Positions 1-13,163 of a DNA stretch of 64,000 nt are shown here, in pieces (position 1 is the stretch's first letter; each line of letters starts with the position of its first letter). Location: positions 992,001-1,056,000 of the forward strand of contig CP114124.1 in the NCBI GenBank assembly GCA_029959195.1, in the 5' to 3' direction. The position numbers and the translations under genes were made by a program. Source of the stretch: Dictyophora rubrovolvata (Eukaryota > Basidiomycota > Agaricomycetes > Phallales > Phallaceae). Below the pieces are notes generated by a model. The model was not told where the DNA came from, searched no databases, and saw only the letters and a program-made list of their open reading frames with translations.

Positions 1-1961
1 AGTGCCGATTGGAACAGTCAGAGGCATTAGATATTAAGGAATCCTCGACGTTCCTATAGGACTATGAACTTCAAACTCATTCATCAAGGAGACACTTACT
101 CTAAACATGAGTTAGCGCCGCTAGTTTGAGTGCTCTGACTTTCGCAAGGTGTCTCGGCCCCTTTTTTGGTGTGTTGCTTAGCACTCCTGATACCTAAAGC
201 GGTGCTCGCAATAAGGCTGCGAATTCTCCAAAATTCTGAGTGAACAAAGTCAAAACAGGCTATGGGAAATCAACGCGGAAAATACCATCTATAGCACCCT
301 CCCTTTCAGAGTAAGCTACCATTTCGGCATCAAGGATGACAGTATGTTCAAACTTGGGGGAACTAGACTTGATGCGTGAGAGCAGCAGAGGATCCGAGCA
401 ATCACTAAGAGGCAAACTCAAGGCAGCGCGAATGATTCTGAAGTTTTGATCTCAGCCTAATATTTTTGGTGTGTCCACGACCGACGTACGAGTGGGTACC
501 CATCCGATCTAACGTAGAATCCCGTTTACTTTTGCTGAATATAGTGATTTGCTGATCGTAGGACTTGGATAAATCTATATGGATTTGCATCCTATATACG
601 GTCACGAATACTGGAGGAATAGATGTGTCTTAATAATTACCTTTCGCCATCATACTTCATCTCAGCCCATATTTCTTGCCGTTCTTTAAAATATTGCAAG
701 GCATGTGACAGACTTCGACCCTTTTGGCTTTTAGGGATCTCTCTTGTGTATTAATATGACAAACAGTTGTAGAATAAATTTATTCCTTACTTCAATTGGA
801 ATACCTAGCACCGGGGAACAAACCTTGGTAACGAATTGGGAGCCATTGTCTTCGAGTGCATCACATGTAGCATCCAGTGTGGCGCGCAGGCGGTAAATTT
901 TTGGCATGGATGGGTGCCATGCACGCATGACTTCCCATTTTGTCAAGAAATCCATCTCGTTGCTCTTGTGGTGCAACAAAGCCCTGGTAGTATTGATCTC
1001 GCACACAGGATATAAAACGGGTCGTAAATCTTTCAATATAATTTGAGTCATAAATTTGGCTTCGGAGGGGCTCATGTTCGCAAAGATATCCTTGAGAACT
1101 GATATTCGCGGGCGGGACTGATCGCGTGTCTCTCTGATGTCTGAATGGGAATACCCAGACATAGATGCAAGGACATCTAATAGTCGATCAATTTCGTGAA
1201 ATGTAAGAGAGCGAGAGTTTCCCTGAAAAGAGTTGAAGTACATAAAAAATCGGGACGCGGACGATTTACCGAGTGTCTTAGAAGTAGAGCCTTTTCGACT
1301 TCAATTCCTAAGCAACCGACATTTGTTCTCGCTTCCGCATCAGACCAACCCATGAGGCGTTTTCCAGCACCTTTTTCGTCGATTGGGAGTGAAAATATTT
1401 GTACGAGAGACTTTGCTAAGGTAGTTTCTTGAATGTTATACCGGCGACGTACGTCTTCTTCTGGAAACAGCAAGCGAAAGAATATTTTACAAGTACTGGT
1501 TGGAATGGAGGAATGTTGTTTCAGTGTGAGTATCCATTTTTTGACCAAATCCAGACTTGAAGATGAAGATGATTTAAACCGATCCGCTTTAACATGAGAT
1601 ATGCTGTTCAATAATTTCACAAAACTGAAGATCCAGTCAGATTAACAAAAGACGGGTGTTATGCAAGGCGTACTCAGTGAACAGGATATCAGTTTCACAG
1701 ACTGACATGCCCGATGTAGGTAGACAGCTTGAGTGGCGCGAACAAATCTGAGACGCGTACACAGGCGCACACAGGCGTACACTCGCCGCAACGCGTCAGT
1801 GCTCCCACGCACACCCATAATATGTTTTTTCTCATATACACATAACTGTGAACGTTGACAACACAAAAAGCAACTGGATAGGAGTCTAACTATCACCTTT
1901 CTTTGGACTTTTCTATTACACTATCCAAGGCCGCCCCAGAAACCCGGAGGTCGTCCATCAT
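1..1961 (-). CDS. LIG4: DNA ligase IV, 5' part (3' end outside window)
   Basis: ATP-dependent ligase that seals double-strand breaks in non-homologous end joining with XRCC4/Lif1 in the nucleus. The N-terminal ligase domain reads through about 1177-1628 (LFPEEDVRRRYNIQETTLAK), and a 47-base intron then joins it to ERLLD-like helices at 731-1218. The adenylation motif EMKYDGER, with the nucleotidyl-accepting Lys, lies near 615-640. After another intron come IFSKSKRDSTLDRM (about 500-560), VILDAEMVAYSE (about 305-345) and EFWRIRSLIASTALGIR (about 160-235). A last piece in the right frame, ending DCSNRH, reaches base 1, so the rest of the catalytic core and the BRCT repeats lie off the left edge. 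At least six introns are needed. The start is uncertain: I chose the ATG at 1961 because its exon joins in phase across an unusually long intron (about 1630-1896) to the first clear ligase exon. Confidence 0.88.
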
Positions 1962-4900
1962 ACCACCAATTGCCCGTCGGGAATGAGCAAAGTTCCGGCC
2001 CATAAACTAAAGAAAGATGTCGTCGTACCTCTGAAGACATGCAACACTTCGTATCCCAACCTGCTTCTCCATGAGAAATTATCTATCTTGTTCCAGTTCT
2101 GAACGAGCTTGAGCCAATTTCTCGACTGCTTCGCAACAGGATTCTCAGTGTAGAATGTTATGAGTTACACTTTGGTGAGAAGAAACAATTCAGTTTGAGG
2201 CACAGCAAGAACGTGATAAATGCTCACTTAAAGCTGTGTGGAGTCACTTCACAAGCGAAAAGGCGTAGAATTCAGGAGATGGGATGCTGCGCGAAGGCCG
2301 TAGAGTGTCTGATGATGATCTTGACCGTTTGACCTCCCGTGACCCTCCAGGAGATGTATAACCATTAGACGGGGGTGTTTGACCGCCGTTTCTAGACCAC
2401 CAAACGAGATAGTTTCTGTAAGGGAAAGTGCACTAGATCTGCCAGAAACTGGGGACAAACATGCACCGTACAGGATTCCTCGACTCAAGCATATCTTTCC
2501 TTTCTATTTGTTGAAAAGCCGCGAACAGTTCCATCCCAATTGACACTCGTTCGGTGTCAGTGTGTGGTCTGTGGTATAGAGAACAGTGGCATTACGCAAT
2601 GGGGTTGGAATCTTCACTAGAGTCTGCTGTGTTCCGTGTGACTGTAACAATCATAGCAGGCTTTTACCCAGGACCAGGAGGAACCAGGGTTGAAAAACCT
2701 CGACGAAGGAAAGTAGCCGACCAGAAAAGGTGACCCAAAACACGGCTGGCCATGTTCCTCTGAACGCCTTGAAATATATTTTCACTTGAAAAGGGAGACA
2801 AGGGTCGAAGGCTTTGTTATCGAAGTTGAGACGATCCGAGAACAAGGTTAGATTAGAAGATAAGATTATAAGATCAATCTTATAATAAAGATTGATTTGA
2901 GCGATTGAGATAAAAGCAAGTTAAATTTAGAAAAGACGAAGGCGATTCAGACATAATTACTCCCGCGCCTTATGTAGGCGGCGAGTGTACATTCTAGGCT
3001 GATTGGTTTAGCATGCGGTACACAATACACCATACAACTCGCGTTGCAGATAAACGGAAAGTCAAACGAAAGCTTATCGCAATTTGTTCTTATACGCTGA
3101 GGAAACCTTATTTTAGTCTTTACCTTTTAATGTCCATTGAACAAGATGGGGTGTCATGGGTACAGCCCTGGTTCTCATACTATCAATTGTGGACCGTGGT
3201 AAATGACGTTGATCATATCATGAGGGAAAGATTGCTTACACGCGCACTCGACACTGCTGTCCTGATGGTGATTCTTTCAATCCTGGCCAAGTTGTTCTGA
3301 CGTCTGCCCATGGCTTAATGAACATGTTTGATATCACGACGAATTGCTTGAATATCGACACGGGTTTGTTCCATCAATCTCTGTAAAGAGTTTAGTGTTT
3401 AGTGTTGAGAACTTGCACATGACTCACGTTGAGATTCTGTAGAAGCTGTAGGATATTAAGTTCGGATTAGGGTCTCCCGCATTCCTAGGATTCACTTGTA
3501 GAGCATTAGGGTGTAGGGTTTACGGTTTTTGAACTGGCCCACTTGTTTGTATATATAGCTGTTACAAGTATTCACCAAGTGTAGATTTGCAGCTGTGTAG
3601 TGCTCATCCTTCACATCGTTTATAGGCTGATGAAATAGTGTCTGTGCCATGAATATTGAATTCTCGAGTTGATAAGATGGTTTGTAAGTGGAGACACGTT
3701 TACGTGTGCGTAACTGAATGAAATGGTCAATTAAAATAAGGGTCGCTCAGCGTTATTTTATGAGGTAGGAAAGGCGATGTGGACCAAAGCTCGTGGGACG
3801 ATACATATGACCAAACTTCGTCCTATACCATTGGCTATCCAACGAACCGCGATAGACACACCTTCGTTTCGTCTCCAACCTGAAAGTCTGTCGGAACATG
3901 TAGAAGTCAATGCAATCTACAGCGCGATAGTGGTAATCATCGTCTGGATTTGAATGGTTATGGCTGCTAAGGTTGGACTGCTATTGAGGAGCAAGTCGTC
4001 CTTCCGCATGACTGCTTTCCTTACACCACGTAAGAAGCCTTTTACCTCAGAAGCCTTCTTGTCTTCTTCAATATAAATCTCTGGATTTCAGGTCCACAGG
4101 ATCGTTCTGAAATGAGCCCAAAAACATCGCAGCAAGACGCGTAACAAGTTGCAAAGCTCCGTAGAAGTCTTATTTCCGTACTGAAACAGGCCAGTTGAAC
4201 TATCAAGGTTCTTTAAACCGAAAATCGTGTAATAAGTGGCCAAGGTATCATGGGACCCAAGCGTATTCAACATGCCTGCCTGGCACGCGGCCTAGAAACT
4301 CCAATCGCCCTTTGTATGTATCTCTCAAGATTGTTTTTATGTAGCTTTGTTCACGGCACCCAGTACAAAACCCGGTTGTTTAAACAAGAAGCACAGTCAT
4401 TACATCTCCCTGCTCTTCAGTTTCCCAGTAATATCGCAATTTAACTTCAGCAAAAGTCCGGACCGCGAAGAAAAAGAAGGACAAACAAGGCAGAACTATG
4501 ACGTTAAAGAGGCTTTGAAGAGTCTAAGGAATTCTGAAAGATTCGAGTTCGTTTGTATCGTTTGCACTTACGGTGGGTGGTAGCTTCTTGTTCTGCACTT
4601 CTATTGTATTCATCGCGCACGAAGGAAGAACATCCGCTAATTATGTCCAGTTTCGGTATAGGGAACACCATCATCAACTACTACCCGAAAAGAGATGCCA
4701 ACGATGAACATACTATTTATTGGGTTTGTGATTTGATAACATTTATTCTGACCAACTCTTCTACTATCATGATGTCAGAGAGCCATTCCTGAAGTCCGGC
4801 TTTGTTCATAGAGGTGTTGTTCACGCGATGTACAACAACCTTATAAGTGCGTTATATTCCGACAAAGGCGTATTCTACTCCATACTCGTCTAAGCCGTTA

Positions 4901-5335
4901 TGAATGGCACCCATCGTCCCCACACTATTGAAGTTATTCAACCGCCGGCTCTCATCGAGAGTAATTTCAGAGTGAGGCAGTCCATTTGCTGAGTCCTGGG
5001 CGTGTGGCGGCTATGATGGTAGGAGGTGGCGGGTGTGATGACGACCCGGACGCGCGACAACAGTACCCGGTGGTAAGATCTCAAGAGCTTAGCCACAGTT
5101 TTTGGAAAACAGCTGCCGAAGCCGAACCCACTACATTCCGTCACGAAGCCAAATTTGTTTGCTCGAGCGCAGCTCATACTCAACTGACATTTATACAAGT
5201 ATTCATCTACGTGTAGATGCTAAAATGCTAAAATGGACCATGTCACGTTATTTGTACTCTATAGATTGTAATTAATTATATCTCATGGGTATGGATCTCA
5301 TAGTTATATACATTTTATCTAATAATGCATCTTAA
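1962..5335. other. 3.4 kb with no confident gene
   Basis: Short open frames occur on both strands, but none shows a recognisable domain or convincing exon chain. On the minus strand 1962-2480 holds several short open stretches with possible splice acceptors. At 3753-3985 (minus) a 75-codon frame without ATG ends in a stop. A 22-base inverted repeat sits at 2865-2886. This may be a decayed gene or the intergenic space between LIG4 and the ABC transporter 3' end. Confidence 0.5.
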
Positions 5336-8300
5336 TCATAATTCTGATAATTGGACTCCAGCTTCCCTCGCAAGGGATGCGAAGATAGAATTGGGCGTTT
5401 CCATTAGTGCTCGTGGTGTATCAAATTCTGCCACCTAAATTATCCTCTTGTCAGTAAGTCATTCTTACTCGTTCGTGATAGATCATCCTACCATTCCCTC
5501 ACTGAGAACAAGCACTCTATCGGATTCAATGATAGTATTAAGTCGGTGACTAGAAACGGATGTTCAGGCGAGGAGTTCAAACAAGAAGTAATAAGGATAC
5601 TTACGCAATAGTAAGTATAGTGGTGTTTGCGAATTGCGGCCCTTGAAGGATTTCCTGCACTGCTTTATCGGTTTCCAAGTCAATTGCAGAGGTGGCTTCG
5701 TGGTAGCATTGACATGTCAACAAAGGAAGGTCTAGAATTAAAGAAGAGCAACAAACCTTCATCCAATACAAGAACCTTAGACTAAAGGACATCTCGGTGA
5801 GAAGATTTGTAGCAGACATTATAATCTTACCTTGCGCAATAACGCCCGAGCGAAACAAACAAGTTGTCTTTGTCCAGCGGACAGTGATGAGCCGCCTTCT
5901 TGAACCTTTGCGTCTAATTTGTCCGGTAGACTTTCGACATATTCTTTCAGGCGAGCTTGTTCCAATGACTTCCAAATTTCTTCATCGTCTGAAGTCCCAA
6001 TGGGGTCTATGTTTTCACGTAAGGTTCCCTCAAACATTTGTGATTCTTGAGGAATGATGCTGATCACGGAGCGCACTGGAAGAAGAAATCAGCGGTCAAT
6101 AAGCAAGGAGTCGAATGGCTGCGCACAGTCTTCAAGACCAATCGTGGTTATATCCACGCCGTCTATGGATATCGTTCCCGACGCCGGTTCAATAATACGA
6201 AATAGCGCCAGCAAAAGCTAGGCTCGTTGTCAGTGACAGGACTATGAACATACTACTTATTTCCTTACAGATGATTTCCCGGCACCTACGGAACGTCAGG
6301 AGGGCAGATTTAAATCACGAGACACCCAGACATACCAGTTCTCCCACAAATACCAATCTTTTCTTTAGGTTTCTAAGCAGATTCTCAGTTCAAGATCGCT
6401 GGCCAAGAAAGAAGAAAACACACTATATCTAATGTGATATCTTTCAAGACCATGTTCAATTCCGGTCGGTAGCGCATTGAATAGTTTCTATGACGATTAC
6501 TCAGGTTTCGTTTCATGGATAGAACAACCAGACAAACCTGAACTCGACTTTCCCTTCTGAAGGCCATGGAGAGGCAGGCAGCATATCGGGAATGTGCTCC
6601 GGGGCTTCGGGCTGTATCTCAGTCTGATGCAGAACGCGTTCCACCGATACGATGTTTTGTTCCACTTCACTTGTTGAGCGTACGAACCAATTCTTAAAAA
6701 AAAACGCCATTAATTCTCATTAAACTATCAGCGAAATCGAAATGTCGCACGAGAGCACCCGTAGTATTCAATCCATACGAAATCATCAATCCTACCAAAC
6801 TAGCGTCGACACCCTTTGTGACCAGAGCAGTGCAAGCTAACATTGAGGCAATGAAAATCAATGAATTTCCAACCAATTCTGCAAGGCGTCATGCATTTAA
6901 AAAGATCATGTCACAATACAGCAAGTGGCACGTACCTAATCGAATTGCTAACCATCGATTCACTGAGATCGAAGGGAGATAGCACATTTGGTTCCTGTCG
7001 ATGCGGAATTGATTTTCACGAATGAACACGCTTTCCTGACCAAATGCCCTAATCGTCGATACACCGCCTAAAGTTTCAGAAAACGAACTCTTCGGGTATG
7101 TCAATACATGGACAGAGTAATAACAGACCAAGAACGTACGAATATGGGAGAACGCGATACGGCATCTAGTCGCTTTAATTCACGACTGGTGGCAAGGTAA
7201 TAACTAGAAACAAGTAAGTTATCTGTGCTTTATGTCCCCTTGGAAAAACTTACACCATGATGTTATAATAGAAATAGCCAAGGAAGGGAACCGCAACCAA
7301 GAACAATGGGAAACTGGAGCTCACAACAACGAGGATACCTAAATCAAGTATTAGACATATCGTGAAGAGAAAGATACTTAAGTGCTCACCTCCGATCGAA
7401 GAAAGGGTTCGAAACATAGCAGCAATAATGTTAGCCAAGACTTGATCAATCTATTGAACGATCAGGTCGTATACATAAACGCAACACCTAAATTAGACAT
7501 ACGACATATATATCTCTGGAAAACAAATTCAGTGTGCTAAAGCGTAACGCAATTAGGTATGTGTGAACATATCATCTGAAAGTAAGCCTACCGTCCAGTC
7601 GGAGTTTGCTCAAAGAAACTGAGAGGTGCACGCATGACGGCTGATAGCATCTGGAAAAGTGTCAGACTACTTTTTTAGGATTAATGAGACGTGGCGTACG
7701 CTGTCATGTAAGTGTCGAGCACTCCGTAAAGCCAAGTAAACAAATATGGTCACAGATCCTAGTGTAGAAGAGACCATCGCAGCCAACGCAAACAAGCCAT
7801 ACAGTATAAGATAGAACTTCATATTGGAATTGTCTCCCGTCTCTTGGTTATGCTGGCCCCATTGTTGCAAAGTAACACTGGACAGAACTTGGAATACTTG
7901 TTGCGCAATGACACAAACAATGAAGAATACGAAACCAGGCAGGGAAGCCGCCTTCATATATGCTGCGTAAACCGTTGGTTTAACGCGACCTCGCTCGGCA
8001 TGCTCTTGGACAACACCGTCTTTTTCCAGAGCCAGTCTCCTACTGACCTCAACCAAGGCTGCTTTGCCATAATCACGCCGAGGTAATTTATCAAGAGAGG
8101 TTTGACTGGTGATCAAACTATCCGATAAAGATTCATTTGGAGGCGTCCCAGTCAATGTTTCATCATCTCCCCGCGGGGTTGAGGTTCCAGAACGGGGACC
8201 TAGAATGCGGCTATTGCCAGAGCTTTTAAACCGACCGGTGAGTCAATGGAAAAGAAATAGGAGAGCATTTGACAACGAACATAAGTTTGTGTAACTGCTT

Positions 8301-11300
8301 GTTCTCATCGGCAATGATCTGATCGAAAGTACAATTCTCGAGGATAATACCTTGACGAAAGAAAAGAACACGATCGTGCTGGGGGAGAAAGGACACTGTA
8401 TTGGTGACTAGTATGCGCGCCTTTGAAGCTAGAATTCCCGAAGATCCGATGACACGGTCTAGATAGCGCAATTAAGTCTCCGGGTGTTTATGAAACAGAC
8501 TGAGATCTAAATACCGAAAACATGACGTGCGACATGAGAGTCGACAGCTGAAATGATACAAACGTTATTGGATGTTATCTTATTGTCATTATACCGCATA
8601 CATACCGGCTAGAACATCATCCAGCAAATACCTGGCGAGTAATTAATGGTAAAAGATATTTTCGACCGAGACAACATGAAAGATCTCACAAATCTGCACG
8701 TGCGTATACAGCCCTGGCTAATGAAATACGGGCCCGTTGACCACCAGAAAGCTGGCAGCCGTCAGCATATTAATTATGAAGACAAAATAGCTTTCTTTAC
8801 CGTAATTCCTAAATAACGTGGGTTATGAGCAATTCTAATAAAGAACAATAAAGACGCCAATACCTTTTTCGCCAACTTGAGTCATATCGCCATTAGCTAG
8901 AAGCAAGAAATCCTGTTTCAAAGCACAAGCTATGAATTTTTGTTTAGTTTAAGCTCCATACCGAAAACAAAATCGTATACTAACCCTCGATGACCTCTTG
9001 ATAGAATTCGGGATCATAAGCATGCGAGAAGAGAATGTTGTCTCTAACAGTGGCACTCATAATCCTAACGGCGTCTTCAATGTCATTACATGTCAGATTC
9101 TTGAAATCAACTCACCATGGATTCTGGGGACAATATGCAATTGACCCGGATACGACGAGTTCGCCCTCCGAACGATGCATTTCCCCGATAATGGCGGACA
9201 GCAGGGATGACTGTCGGAATTTCAGAAATTAAATTTCCTTTGAAGTAAAAGATTAAGATACCTTGCCAGCTCCCACTCTTCCCATAACACCAACAAGTTC
9301 ACCTTTCCTAATTGTCAAGTCTATTCCACTTAGGGTTGATTCGACTTGAGTTCGGCTCCATTGAAATTCGCCATCTTCGATTTTAAGAATCTTCACAATT
9401 AGTGAGTTTGCTATGTGTGGTCCATAATATAAGCAAGTAGTCGTACCACATCCCCTTCCTCCGTATCTTTGTGAAAGATTTCCCTGGCATCCTTTTGAAG
9501 TTCTCCAGCACGTAAGAAATCGGAAAGACGTCTGATCGATACGACGGCTTCGATAACAGAAGTTGTCATATTGGCGAACTAGGAACCTTTTCAGCATACA
9601 TCTTTCGATAGAAGCAGGACAAAACATTAATACCATTCCGAAGGGAAATTGCAAAAGCATGAATAGGGATAATGCAGGGAAAATCACATCGGAGGTCAAC
9701 GGAGCGGGTGATACGAGTGCAGCCACGAGAAAGGAGCCAAACGCGACCACGATGGGAATAAATATCCATAAAGTAGTATTGAGTGCCTACATCACGTTAA
9801 ATCTGATTCAAAACTATGAATAGACGTAAACCTACAGATGTCAAACCGATTAAGAGCAGCAATTTTAGCTCTCGATCGTTACGAACCTGAAGAATTCTTC
9901 GCTTGAATGCTAGTTCCCATCCGTAAAGCTTGATACTATATACAATATTAGCGATCAAACCACGAAGCCAGTGCCGTTTGAGTCACCTTTTAATATTAGC
10001 CAATAGCTCGGTCATCATCCTAGTCCTTTGGTCACGATTCTTCATTTGCTGACGTTGCAGTTTCTTGAGGTACTTGGCAATAATTGTGCTGACGGGCAGT
10101 GATCCAGCCATTATTGCTACCCCAACAAATGCCGGCCAACCGAGGAGGTTATATAAAGATATGAAAGCCAAGGCAATTTGATAGGGGCCACTGATGAGGA
10201 TTAAACCATAGGTACAAAATTCCTGTAATTTCACCGTATCAACACTCATGAGGTTGACGATCTCCCCGGAAGCACGCTCTCCGCGCTCTTGACTAGAAAG
10301 AACGAGTGCTTTTCGATAGACGTTAGCAACGAGGCCAGCGCGAACGCGCATCCCTGTTTCGTACACCTTCTGGAAATACTATCACAGCTTTGATATGAAG
10401 AAAATACATCAATAATAAAAAAATGTAAATACCTGGTGCAGAATTACCGACTGTGCAGAAGCAGCAAGGAACATCAAGATGGCCAATGCGAATCCTTCGT
10501 AAGGACTGGGACCTTTGGTGCCTTCATCCCGAGCTCGCTGATAATCCGCAATATATGACAGCAATAATCGCAATAACTGAGGCTGTAGGAAGGAAAGGCT
10601 GTCCTGAATCAATTTGAGAAAAGCCTTCAAAGGGAAAAGACAATTTTAGGCAAGGGCATTCACACGAAATTGAGAAAAAACACTGTACCGCGAAAGCAAA
10701 GGGACCCCCGTAAGCCGCGAAGAGAGCAACCCATAGAGCCGAATGTTTCCGCATCGCGGCATGAAGTTTATCACCAAGAGCATGGGCTTCGTCCGAGCCT
10801 AATAACGAAAACATGTCCGACTCTGTGATGTATCGTTTATATCCAAGCTGAGTTGTATATGTCATTAATCTTGGCTAAATAGAATGGGTGCATATAACAT
10901 ACTTTCATCAACGGTGTCATCCAACCGAAACTCCAGGTGCTGTAAATATTTGCACTAATGACCGGATTTTCATTTTCAGGCTTGCCAATCTCTTCATAGC
11001 CATCAGCCTCCGAAAACTCGGTGCCGAATATTTCGAGTGTAAATGCAATGGAACCAAAACACAAGGCAAGACAATAAAGAAGCACATCGACGCGGAAAAA
11101 CGTTGATAGTTCACCAGCTAAAAAATTGCTGCGAATCCATATCAAAAATAAAGCAGTGTAGACTGGCCAAAAGAGTAATAAGATAGTAGATGACGATCGT
11201 GTTTTGATGTGGTTTTGAAATGTGACGATTGGTAGGAATGCGAACACCGTGACACTGAGAAGCGTGGTCGAGAGTGGGAAATACACAACGGTATTTTTAA

Positions 11301-11639
11301 ACGTTAGTGCCAAGATTATTAGATTACAGATAGCGGCGAGTGACAGGAGACCCTGGTGTTAGTTCACCCAAGATGTGATGGGTGGGCGGATGGTAAGCTA
11401 TCGAAGCAGAATGGCGCAATATGACAACCCACCATTTTAATATATAAGGCCTGACGACTACGAGAATTCTTTGGTAGTGCTTCTGTGGCCATCAGTTGCA
11501 TCACCCGCACCCCACCGACGACGAGCAAGCATCCAAACAAGACTGGAAACAAGACATTCTCTTCAAAGCAGAACGTTAAATCGAAGTCTCGTTCATGCGA
11601 GACAGGTTCCCAGCTTTCAGGACCGTCGCAAGAACGCAT
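5336..11639 (-). CDS. ABC transporter, ABCC/MRP subfamily
   Basis: Full-length multidrug-resistance-type exporter that uses ATP to move conjugated or bulky organic substrates across the vacuolar or plasma membrane. It starts at 11639 with a typical MRP N-terminus (DFDLTFCFEENVLFP), followed by a five-helix TMD0 and the L0 linker ENPVISANIYSTWSFGW (about 10930-10990). TMD1 includes GERASGEIVNLMSVD (about 10240-10290). NBD1 has Walker A GRVGAGK (about 9265-9290), signature LSGGQRARISLARAVYA (about 8700-8750) and an H-loop-like VTNTVSFL (about 8390-8420). TMD2 spans about 6700-8000. NBD2 has Walker A VGAGKSS (about 6265-6290), signature SSLSAGQRQLVCFARALL (about 5830-5890), D-loop EATSAIDLETDKA (about 5660-5700) and a C-terminus ending AREAGVQLSEL at 5336. 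It is interrupted by roughly twenty short introns. No frame break was seen at the junctions checked. The substrate cannot be told from sequence. Confidence 0.95.
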
Positions 11640-12093
11640 CTTAATTAACTGGACGATGGACTATTGCAGAAATGTCAATGCCAACACGTCAAAGCCTACA
11701 ACGACGAGCACCGTTGCGATGTAAAAAAAAAGAGACGCAAGAAATTCGGCGATGCGGCTTCGTCTTTTATGGCCCGCTTTGCGCTTTCCGGCTTGGTCAG
11801 CTTTGCATAATTTTCCCCGCCGGAGCCGTGGAGCTTAAGGCTTAGCACACTTACGTGTTGATGATCTTACTTGCTGTCACTGCTCGTGGGGGCTTACGGC
11901 GTGTTTGTTCTTACAAAGCGGGGTATCATTGGTTAACAGCTCGAGTCATCGTCGGGCTCGACAATCCTGGCTATCATATGATATTAACGTTTCAATATTA
12001 TTGTGAAGATATTTACAACAAGGACTTTGCGCCAAACATACGCTAAAACAGAAAAAAAGGTATCCAAGTCTATAGGGCACAATGCTGCTAATT
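11640..12093. promoter_or_regulatory. Spacer: ABC transporter promoter side and 3' end of the next gene
   Basis: 454 bases between the start of the ABC transporter (minus) and the stop of the MCUR1-like gene (minus). It therefore holds the transporter promoter and the upstream gene's 3' untranslated region. No clear TATA box or repeat stands out. Confidence 0.5.
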
Positions 12094-13065
12094 TTAAAAA
12101 CGAAAGCGGAAATAGGCCAACAACAGCGCAGAGCACCCGGTGACTAGTTTCACAACCTCAGTTCACATCACTCTGAAATGAACTAGCTTACCGAAACCAA
12201 CGAGATATTGTAATGTGGTTGCCTAGAATCAATGGAATCAACCTTAGTAATCACCGCTGTTGACTGGACGCCGTACCTTCGACGCCTCGATTGATGTCCT
12301 AAGATTAGCAATCTCCGATTCTATTCGTCTGTCCACTTCTCGAATTTTGAGTTCCTGAGCGGAGGCTTCGTCTCTCATTCGTCCTTTCGGGAACATCAAC
12401 TTTAGTACATCATAGTAGACCAACAACACCCACCTTTCTCCAAATTAAGATCTAACCGAACGCTAGCCTGCGTTCTAGCAATTTCCTCGCGTAGACGTTG
12501 TTTTAGTTTTTCAATGTCAGTCACCAATCTTGACAAATAAAAACGTCAATAGTCGGTCAAAAGATTAAAAAAATACAAAACCTTTCCGTCTCCGCTTTCG
12601 TCTTGGCCAAATCGTTTTTCTCCATCAACTGTAATTCGGATTTCAGCTGAGCAAAATCAACTTTCTGGGTATATTGATGCTAGGAAATGTATTAGAACAT
12701 TTGAGTAGCCGGCGTACATACAACGGGCTCTTCACCTTTTCGTGCTCGGCTTTATTGACCATGTTGTGTGTCATATTCCGTACACTCTCATCAATAACCC
12801 CTGCCATAGCTGTCATAATTCCTTCCGCCTGAGCTCGATTAAGCCCCTCCTTTTCTAACCGCTGCACAAAATGATGTGTGTCGAAATGGAAATCAGATCT
12901 GACGCTACTTGAATGAATGCCGCGTGCCAGTGAGGTAGTCAAAGATGGGAACAGCCTACAATCTGTCTTAGAAAGTCAGTAGCCAGACAGGGGAATAGCA
13001 GTGACGGGAGTTTACTTACCATTACCAAAAGGCTTTAGAATACTTGTCTTGACCATGTTCGCCAT
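12094..13065 (-). CDS. Mitochondrial DUF1640/CCDC90 protein (MCUR1/FMP32-like)
   Basis: Inner-membrane coiled-coil protein of the CCDC90 family, whose animal member MCUR1 is linked to the calcium uniporter and whose yeast member FMP32 to respiratory complex assembly. The first exon begins at 13065. After an intron it continues with a basic Ser-rich leader (SLARGIHSSSVRS) consistent with mitochondrial import. The hallmark block FDTHHFVQRLEKEGL, with AEGIMTAM following, lies at about 12790-12880. Several short exons then encode a long charged coiled coil (RDEASAQELKIREVDRRI at about 12310-12385). The C-terminus LQYLVGFV...ALLLAYFRF forms the single membrane helix, with the stop at 12094. The last exon joins in phase (G|TC). 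The start lies 98 bases from the divergent MAK16 start. The exact function in fungi is inferred from family membership only. Confidence 0.85.
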
Positions 13066-13163
13066 GGTGTGTGGTTAGTGTCAGAGCGATTAAATAAGGC
13101 GTCTGTCAGCTCATTTTCCGTTTTTGGTTCCGTCCAACTTCGAAAAAAACGCTCACTGCTACG
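13066..13163. promoter_or_regulatory. Shared bidirectional promoter, MCUR1-like gene and MAK16
   Basis: Only 98 bases separate the two divergent start codons, so both 5' leaders and core promoters must lie here or overlap the opposing gene. No TATA box is evident. Confidence 0.6.

Noticed and set aside
1642-1896. 84-codon minus-strand frame in the proposed first LIG4 intron
   Set aside because: Cys-rich chance-like composition that does not fit the ligase IV N-terminus; splicing it out gives an in-phase join.
3013-3300. 95-codon plus-strand frame with a hydrophobic end
   Set aside because: No recognisable motif, no supporting neighbouring exon and located in a gene-poor stretch; probably chance.
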